Part shown: positions 5,554 through 10,170 of the stretch, in pieces | Layout: every line of letters begins with the position of its first letter | How positions within the stretch are numbered: position 1 is the first letter of the stretch | Source of the DNA: Flavobacteriales bacterium | GTDB lineage: Bacteria > Bacteroidota > Bacteroidia > Flavobacteriales_D > Sanyastnellaceae | Length of the DNA: 10,170 nt | Assembly (NCBI GenBank): GCA_027488055.1 | Contig: JAIYCK010000202.1 | Coordinates: 1 to 10,170 of the forward strand | Direction of reading: 5' to 3' | Notes under the pieces: generated by a model | The model's input: only the letters and a program-made list of their open reading frames with translations | The model's database searches: none | What the model was told of the DNA's origin: nothing | Program-made: the position numbers and the translations under genes

Positions 5554-6954
5554 ATGGCACAAGGCGAGGTGAAATATATTCCGTTTTCTGAGCTCAACGC
5601 CTTGGTGTGTAACAAACTTTCGGATACCGAATTATTCACGGGCTCCACATTCTCGTATCTCAAGGTGATGGAGCATGCACTCACCTATGCGGCTTTGGGA
5701 AACGATAAAAAACTGATCCGAAATCGCTTGCATTGGCCTGTTGTAGTGCAGAATATGCACGCAAGTCTCAAACGGTTGCTCAAACCATCGCCTCGTTTGG
5801 AGATTGCGCTCAAGCCCATCGTGATCCTTGATCCTGTGCGCCTCACCCAAGGGGCAGATGGGGAATATCATTCCATTTACATCGACAAATGGCTATCGGT
5901 CATTCCTGCACAGGTGCGCACCATCGTTCAAAAAAAGCGTGATAAACGCATCTATGCCGATTATGTCTTGACTGACTTTAGCCGAAATCATGGGGCATTC
6001 GATGCTACTGAACAAGATCTCCTCATTGAGCTGAAGGACATCCTCCAAAAGGTGCGCAGTAGTATGGTATTCACGGCGTACGAATTGCAGCACATCGCAT
6101 CAACGATGTATATTTTTTGGGAGGATTTTCGCTTTTATTACCGCTGGCTGAAGCATGGTAAGGTCGAGAAGATTTTGTTTATCTGTCATTATCACAATGA
6201 AGGCCTGCTAGCGGCTTGCAAACTCTTGGCTATCGAGAGTGTTGAGTTACAACATGGCCTCATTGCGCGGAATGATCTCTATTATGTGTATGACAAGCAA
6301 TTCAGCAGCGTCATTCGAAAGGCCATGTTCCCTGATGTTTTGATGGTATATGGAGATTATTGGCGCAATGTGGTGCTCGAAGGTGTCGAATTTTTGCCCT
6401 CGCAGGTGCAAGTGGCCGGCGATTATTTGTACAGATTGCCAAAAGCAACAACAGAAGAGGTGCCGAAAGAAAACGTCGTGCTCGTGTGTGCGCAGAAAAT
6501 GATGCACAGCGAATATTTGGCCTATTTTGAATTGCTGCATCAATATCAAATGGCCTTTCCGGAATGGAAGGTCATCGTGAAAATGCATCCACTCGAACCC
6601 CGCAAAGACCTGTATCAAAAGGTAAAAACCTATGGATTTGAATTGATCGATATGGAGCGCAATCTGGACGATCTTTTGCGCATTGCGAAGATCCAAATCA
6701 GTATATACAGCACTACCTTTTTTGACGCCGTAGGGTTCAACGTAGTCAATTTCTCCCTTCAGGAGTATGGGAATTACAGTGATTATGCCGCTGATATTGT
6801 GAAGGAGGCGGTGGCCTTTCCTATTGCCATTACAGAGAATCCCATTGCAAAATACATGCTCGCCAAAGATCAATTGATCCCGATGGAACGATCAGAAATA
6901 TATGCGGGTTTTGAGATGGATAAAATGAAGGCCTTGCTCCACATTACCGAATGA
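5554..6954 (+). CDS. Putative GT-B-fold glycosyl- or phosphotransferase
   Basis: A protein of 466 residues that I cannot assign to a named family. The C-terminal half looks like a GT-B fold as in capsule and CDP-glycerol-type transferases: LFICHYHNEGLLAACKLL (208-225), VELQHGLI with QHG at 233-235, DVLMVYGDYW (261-270), NVVLVCAQK (307-315) starting the second lobe, VIVKMHPLEP (340-349) with KMHP in place of the usual KPHP, and ISIYSTTFFDAVGF (382-395) at the expected donor-site position. The first 170 residues or so show nothing I recognise. There is no signal peptide or membrane segment, so it should be cytoplasmic. The frame extends to a TTG at 5551, but the ATG at 5554 is the natural start. 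It is coupled to the DUF4910 gene 6 bases upstream. Glycan synthesis is the likely context; donor and acceptor are unknown. Confidence 0.7.
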   Translation: MAQGEVKYIPFSELNALVCNKLSDTELFTGSTFSYLKVMEHALTYAALGNDKKLIRNRLHWPVVVQNMHASLKRLLKPSPRLEIALKPIVILDPVRLTQGADGEYHSIYIDKWLSVIPAQVRTIVQKKRDKRIYADYVLTDFSRNHGAFDATEQDLLIELKDILQKVRSSMVFTAYELQHIASTMYIFWEDFRFYYRWLKHGKVEKILFICHYHNEGLLAACKLLAIESVELQHGLIARNDLYYVYDKQFSSVIRKAMFPDVLMVYGDYWRNVVLEGVEFLPSQVQVAGDYLYRLPKATTEEVPKENVVLVCAQKMMHSEYLAYFELLHQYQMAFPEWKVIVKMHPLEPRKDLYQKVKTYGFELIDMERNLDDLLRIAKIQISIYSTTFFDAVGFNVVNFSLQEYGNYSDYAADIVKEAVAFPIAITENPIAKYMLAKDQLIPMERSEIYAGFEMDKMKALLHITE

Positions 6955-6961
6955 TCATTCG
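6948..6961. repeat. Perfect 14-bp palindrome at a convergent gene junction
   Basis: CGAATGATCATTCG reads the same on both strands. It covers the TGA stop of the GT-B-like gene (6952-6954) and lies 6 bases from the stop of the convergent hydrolase gene. As RNA it would give only a 5-bp stem with a GATC loop and no T-run, so it is a poor terminator. Confidence 0.45.
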
Positions 6962-6967
6962 ATTGAT

Positions 6968-7729
6968 TTAGATATCTTGTTCGTCAAAAGCTGAAAAAAG
7001 CACACGATTTATGAACTGAGCGACATGCCTGGTGCTTTCCCAATGCCCCATATGACCTATACCTTCCTCCACATGTGCGAGTGCTCCCGGTAGTTTGTCT
7101 ATTTCTAGTTGAGCCATTTCCATTGTCACCGAAGGATCGTTCTGTCCCAAAAAATAATAGAGCGGAAAGGATCTATGTTGCATGGCCAACAATTGATCAG
7201 GACGGTGGATCATCATCATCTGAGATTGCTCAATGGTGGCAAGCGATAGGGATTTGGCAAAAGTAATTTGTTCTTTGATCTTATTGTTATCTTGGGCGGC
7301 ATAACGCGCTCCAAACTGACCGTTAATCATGGTGTGAACATACAAGGAGAGATCTGCTTTGGCCGCTTCAATGGCTCGATAACGCTGTTCGATTTTGGCC
7401 ACATCGTCTGCCGCGCATTTGGAGTGCAATAGGCACAAACCCCGCACGCGCCCGGGCATGGCAAAAACCAGACTCGATGCTAAATAGCCGCCCATGCTAT
7501 GGCCCACCACAAACACATCATCTGCAGATGAAATGGGCATTTGCTGCAAAATAGCTTCGAGATAGTCACCCGTCACATGCGAGTTCAAGACCTCACACGA
7601 TGGATGATGGCCCGGCAAATGCGGAGTATGGATGATGAAATCCTTTTTGGAAATACCGCGCAAAACATCGTCCCACATGCGATAATTCTCCAAGAACCCA
7701 TGCATCAATATCAAATGACGCTTCGCCAT
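6968..7729 (-). CDS. Alpha/beta hydrolase
   Basis: A protein of 253 residues with the alpha/beta-hydrolase order of motifs. LMHGFLENYRMWDDVL (8-23) is the oxyanion region and HLPGHH (37-42) follows. VVGHSMGGYLAS (74-85) is the nucleophile elbow with S78. FLGQNDPSV (193-201) places D198 as the acid. GIGHMGHWE (223-231) places H226, less likely H229, as the base. Residues about 105-185 form the cap. No signal peptide, so it is cytoplasmic. The family includes esterases, C-C hydrolases and haloperoxidase-like enzymes, and the substrate cannot be told. It starts 12 bases after the Nfu gene and is probably co-transcribed with it. It faces the GT-B-like gene with only 13 bases between the stop codons and no visible terminator. 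Confidence 0.9.
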   Translation of the reverse strand: MAKRHLILMHGFLENYRMWDDVLRGISKKDFIIHTPHLPGHHPSCEVLNSHVTGDYLEAILQQMPISSADDVFVVGHSMGGYLASSLVFAMPGRVRGLCLLHSKCAADDVAKIEQRYRAIEAAKADLSLYVHTMINGQFGARYAAQDNNKIKEQITFAKSLSLATIEQSQMMMIHRPDQLLAMQHRSFPLYYFLGQNDPSVTMEMAQLEIDKLPGALAHVEEGIGHMGHWESTRHVAQFINRVLFSAFDEQDI

Positions 7730-7741
7730 ATACGTGATAAA

Positions 7742-8392
7742 TTAGGCGTTTTCGGCAATTACTTCTTCCACAACATCAGGCATTTTGGCCTTCAAAAGAT
7801 TTTCGATACCCCCTTTCAAAGTCGCTGTGGAAGAGGGGCATCCGCTGCATGAACCCTTCAATTGCACATACACTTTTTTGTCGTGGTAGGCCATGAAATC
7901 GATGGCGCCGCCGTCTTGCTCTACCGCTGGTCGCACAAATTCATCCAACAGGTCGCGGATGGTATCGTCGTATTCGGTTGCATCGAATTTGGAATAGTCC
8001 ATATTGGATGAACGTGGTTGATCTCCAGCATTCGTCTCAGCACTTTCGGATGCGCGATGCAACAAATGGGCGGGTACTGCAGATACGGTGACTTGATTGT
8101 CCATCAACCATTCGCGGATATAATCACGCAATTGTTGCACGATCATTTCCCAACCAAGTGAGTCATCCTTCAACACGGTCACATAGTTACCGCTGATGAA
8201 AACGGATTTGACCATTGGGAAATTGAACAACTCTTCAGCTAAGAGTGAAGAGCCACGTGCTTCTTGTTTCGTTCGGTACTCCACCTGCAGTCCACCAGAA
8301 ATCAAAGGTCTGTCAGCGACAAACTTCATAGCGGCCGGATTCGGTGTCATTTCGGCATAAAGGGCCGTGGGTATTTTTTTTGGTGTTTCCAT
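7742..8392 (-). CDS. NifU-family (Nfu) Fe-S cluster carrier protein
   Basis: A cytoplasmic protein of 216 residues that should bind a labile iron-sulfur cluster and pass it to target enzymes. The N-terminal Nfu domain (about 8-100) shows EMTPNPAAMKFVADRPL (14-30) and LFNFPMVKSVFISGNYVTV (55-73). A polar linker (about 101-140) follows. The C-terminal NifU domain (about 143-212) shows RPAVEQDGGAIDF (154-166) and KGSCSGCPSS (179-188) with the cluster-binding pair C182 and C185. This two-domain layout is that of mitochondrial NFU1 and many Bacteroidota Nfu proteins; no IscU-like domain is present. It is the first gene of a two-gene unit with the alpha/beta hydrolase. A -7-like box lies 16 bases before the ATG. 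Confidence 0.93.
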   Translation of the reverse strand: METPKKIPTALYAEMTPNPAAMKFVADRPLISGGLQVEYRTKQEARGSSLLAEELFNFPMVKSVFISGNYVTVLKDDSLGWEMIVQQLRDYIREWLMDNQVTVSAVPAHLLHRASESAETNAGDQPRSSNMDYSKFDATEYDDTIRDLLDEFVRPAVEQDGGAIDFMAYHDKKVYVQLKGSCSGCPSSTATLKGGIENLLKAKMPDVVEEVIAENA

Positions 8393-8407
8393 AATAGATT
8401 CTCAATG

Positions 8408-8415
8408 CAAAAGTA
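8408..8415 (-). promoter_or_regulatory. Putative -7 box for the Nfu gene
   Basis: On the minus strand this reads TACTTTTG, an exact match to TAnnTTTG. It would start transcription about 10 bases before the Nfu ATG at 8392. No clear TTTG -33 partner lies 19-21 bases upstream, so support is partial. Confidence 0.45.
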
Positions 8416-8538
8416 ATCGATTTGCGCCAGTCACTGTCAGATCTCAAGGTCTTACAAAAGGAGCCAGATCCAAGGCATGGTGATCGATTGAAGGAAAGAT
8501 GGCGAGAGCAAGGCAATCCATTCATCTGTACAAAGATA

Positions 8539-8570
8539 TTTGGTTAAGTGCGCTGATTGACACATATTTG
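8539..8570 (+). promoter_or_regulatory. Putative promoter for the amidohydrolase gene
   Basis: TTTG at 8539-8542, then 20 bases, then CATATTTG at 8563-8570 (7 of 8 to TAnnTTTG). The box ends only 3 bases before the ATG at 8574, so transcription would begin at or beside the start codon and the mRNA would be nearly leaderless. Confidence 0.45.
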
Positions 8571-8573
8571 GGC

Positions 8574-10170
8574 ATGAGAAAATTTGGGATGATCATCTGT
8601 GGCATACTGGCTTATTCTGCGCTATGCTCACAAGTTACAGCACCGGTCAATGGAGTGGCGTCCAAAGAGGTAACCTTTTTGGCCTTCACACATGCCACTA
8701 TACAAGTCGATGCTCAAACTGTCTTGCAAGATGCCACTTTATTGGTTTTTGGTGATCGCATCGTGGACGTGGGAAGTCAAATCCAATTGCCACCCAATAC
8801 TGTGGTGCGGGACTGCACAGGGCTCTTTATCTGCCCATCTTTCATTGATTTGCATGCCGAGTACGGCCTTCCGATGGTCAAATCAGAGCGCCCAGATTGG
8901 CGCAATCCACAAATGGAAACCAACCGCAAAGGGGCCTTTGGATGGAACCAGGCTATTCGAAGCGATTACAAGGCTTCGGCGGAGTTCGCGCCCAACAATG
9001 AACAAGCACCGGATTGGCGTAACAATGGAGTGGGCACCGTGCTTACTCAGCGCATGGATGGCATAGCCCGCGGCACTTCTGCATTGGTGGGTTTGGGTAG
9101 CCGCGCCGATAACAATGTATATAAGGCTGAAGCCGCTCAGCATTTTTCATTCAACAAAGGGTCCTCTACGCAAGACTATCCAAGTTCATTGATGGGCTCC
9201 ATCGCTCTGCTTCGTCAGACCTATTACGATGCGCGTTGGTATGAACAAGGTGGATTTTCACAAGAAGAGAATTTGGCCATGCGCGCTTGGATTGCCAATC
9301 AGTCTTTGCCACAATTCTTTGATGCTGGCTATAAATGGAATACACTTAGAGCCGACAAGGTAGGAGATGAATTCGGAGTGCAATACATTATCCGTGGCGG
9401 CGGTGATGAGTATCAGCGCATGGACGAAATCAAAAAGGCCAACGCGAAATTCATCATTCCAGTCAACTTCCCGATGGCTTATGATGTGAGTGATCCATTC
9501 AACGCGCGGTATGTGAGCACAGCCGAAATGAAACATTGGGAGTTGGCACCCTACAATGCCGCGTATTTGGCCAAAGAAAACATCCCCTTTGTCTTTACCA
9601 TGAGCGGACTAAATGATAAATCTGAATTCCTAAAAAACATTCGCAAAACCATCCAATGTGGTTTGAGTGAACAACAGGCTTGGCGAGCGCTTACGACCAA
9701 CCCCGCATCCTGGCTTGGAATGAGCGGTGAGGTGGGCGCACTGGGCAAAAACATGCGAGCCAATTTCATCATAGCGAGTGCACCCATATTCAAAGAAGAA
9801 AGTATCCTTCGGGAGCATTACATCAGCGGCGAACAATTTGTGATTTCTTCGGCTGTGACCGATTTGTCGGGAACCTACCAATTGCAATTGCCTGCACAAT
9901 CGTACACGCTGCAAGTGACGTACAGCGGTGGAAAGAATGCTGCGAAAATTCAAGAGATCAAACGTGTGGAGAAGGATGGCAAGTCCTTGATGGATACGAG
10001 CTATGTCGCAGTTCAAATGCAATACGATCATCCATTTATCAATATTCAATTGGAGCCCAACGATTCCGCTTACAAAGGCCTTGTGCGATTGGCAGGTCGT
10101 GTGCAGAAGGATTGGATGGGTAGCGGCACTGATGCATCCAATCAGCCCCTTGAGTGGAGTGCGGTGTGGA
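8574..10170 (+). CDS. Exported amidohydrolase-family protein (3' partial)
   Basis: The frame stays open for 532 codons to the right edge. The N-terminus (MRKFGMIICGILAYSALCSQ) is a signal peptide, so the protein is exported; SALC is a poor lipobox. Residues about 31-95 form the small beta domain typical of amidohydrolases (ATLLVFGDRIVDVGS, 54-68). They lead to CPSFIDLHAEYG (87-98), where the usual metal motif HxH is H94-x-E96. Later parts match the large (about 1000-residue) exported amidohydrolases I recall from Flavobacteriia: KGAFGWNQAI (119-128), GIARGTSALV (163-172), KGSSTQDYPSSLMGSIALL (195-213), ADKVGDEFGVQYII (260-273) and the C-terminal LTTNPASWLGM (373-383). In such proteins a second amidohydrolase module would follow beyond the window. 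This first module may therefore be non-catalytic. The substrate is unknown. It is divergent from the Nfu gene. Confidence 0.88.
   Translation, partial: MRKFGMIICGILAYSALCSQVTAPVNGVASKEVTFLAFTHATIQVDAQTVLQDATLLVFGDRIVDVGSQIQLPPNTVVRDCTGLFICPSFIDLHAEYGLPMVKSERPDWRNPQMETNRKGAFGWNQAIRSDYKASAEFAPNNEQAPDWRNNGVGTVLTQRMDGIARGTSALVGLGSRADNNVYKAEAAQHFSFNKGSSTQDYPSSLMGSIALLRQTYYDARWYEQGGFSQEENLAMRAWIANQSLPQFFDAGYKWNTLRADKVGDEFGVQYIIRGGGDEYQRMDEIKKANAKFIIPVNFPMAYDVSDPFNARYVSTAEMKHWELAPYNAAYLAKENIPFVFTMSGLNDKSEFLKNIRKTIQCGLSEQQAWRALTTNPASWLGMSGEVGALGKNMRANFIIASAPIFKEESILREHYISGEQFVISSAVTDLSGTYQLQLPAQSYTLQVTYSGGKNAAKIQEIKRVEKDGKSLMDTSYVAVQMQYDHPFINIQLEPNDSAYKGLVRLAGRVQKDWMGSGTDASNQPLEWSAVW

Noticed and set aside
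6247..6873. A 208-codon open frame on the minus strand
   Set aside because: It lies wholly inside the GT-B-like gene. Its translation is rich in His, Phe and Ile with no motif or domain pattern, while the plus-strand frame has clear motifs.
8574..8633. Lipoprotein signal in the amidohydrolase (SALC before SQ)
   Set aside because: A lipobox needs a small residue (G, A or S) just before the Cys; here it is Leu, so a standard signal peptide is more likely.
9630..10049. A 139-codon open frame on the minus strand, and other frames between 8692 and 9793
   Set aside because: All overlap the continuous 532-codon amidohydrolase frame, which carries the signal peptide and family motifs.

Overview
The window looks like chromosomal DNA of a Bacteroidota bacterium, most likely a marine member of the Flavobacteriia (Cryomorphaceae/Schleiferiaceae-like). 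This is inferred from three things. The first gene encodes a Cys-rich, DSFGDGWN-repeat surface protein of a kind common in that group. The amidohydrolase at the right end is of the large exported type I associate with Flavobacteriia. Three promoter-like sites fit the Bacteroidota TTTG-N19-21-TAnnTTTG pattern rather than the sigma70 pattern. No IS element, phage gene, tRNA, rRNA or CRISPR array was found.

Layout. (1) 1-1003: 3' part of a repeat-rich secreted protein with a terminal dockerin-like calcium loop, closed by two Rho-independent terminators in tandem (1012-1042 and 1095-1122). (2) 1123-1333: about 210 bases without a gene; only a spaced inverted repeat stands out. (3) 1334-4123: four co-directional genes. 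They are a NodU/TobZ/SxtI-type O-carbamoyltransferase, a 49-residue DUF5989 membrane microprotein, an SxtJ-family membrane protein and an SdpI-like membrane protein. The first three are separated by only 3-4 bases and resemble the sxtI-sxtJ-sxtK association of saxitoxin clusters. (4) 4214-6954: a near-consensus Bacteroidota promoter drives a DUF4910 (M28-like aminopeptidase) protein and a GT-B-like transferase with a QHG motif. Both are types seen in surface-glycan gene clusters. (5) 6968-8392, minus strand: an Nfu-type Fe-S scaffold gene followed by an alpha/beta hydrolase gene, convergent with region 4. (6) 8574 to the right edge, plus strand: an exported amidohydrolase-family protein, cut by the window, divergent from the Nfu gene.

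How they may work together (inference). Regions 3 and 4 look like part of a locus that makes or decorates a surface glycan or a small glycosylated metabolite. The carbamoyltransferase would transfer a carbamoyl group from carbamoyl phosphate, possibly held at the membrane by the two small membrane proteins. The DUF4910 protein and the GT-B-like protein would act on the same product. Regions 5 and 6 look like housekeeping genes unrelated to that locus.
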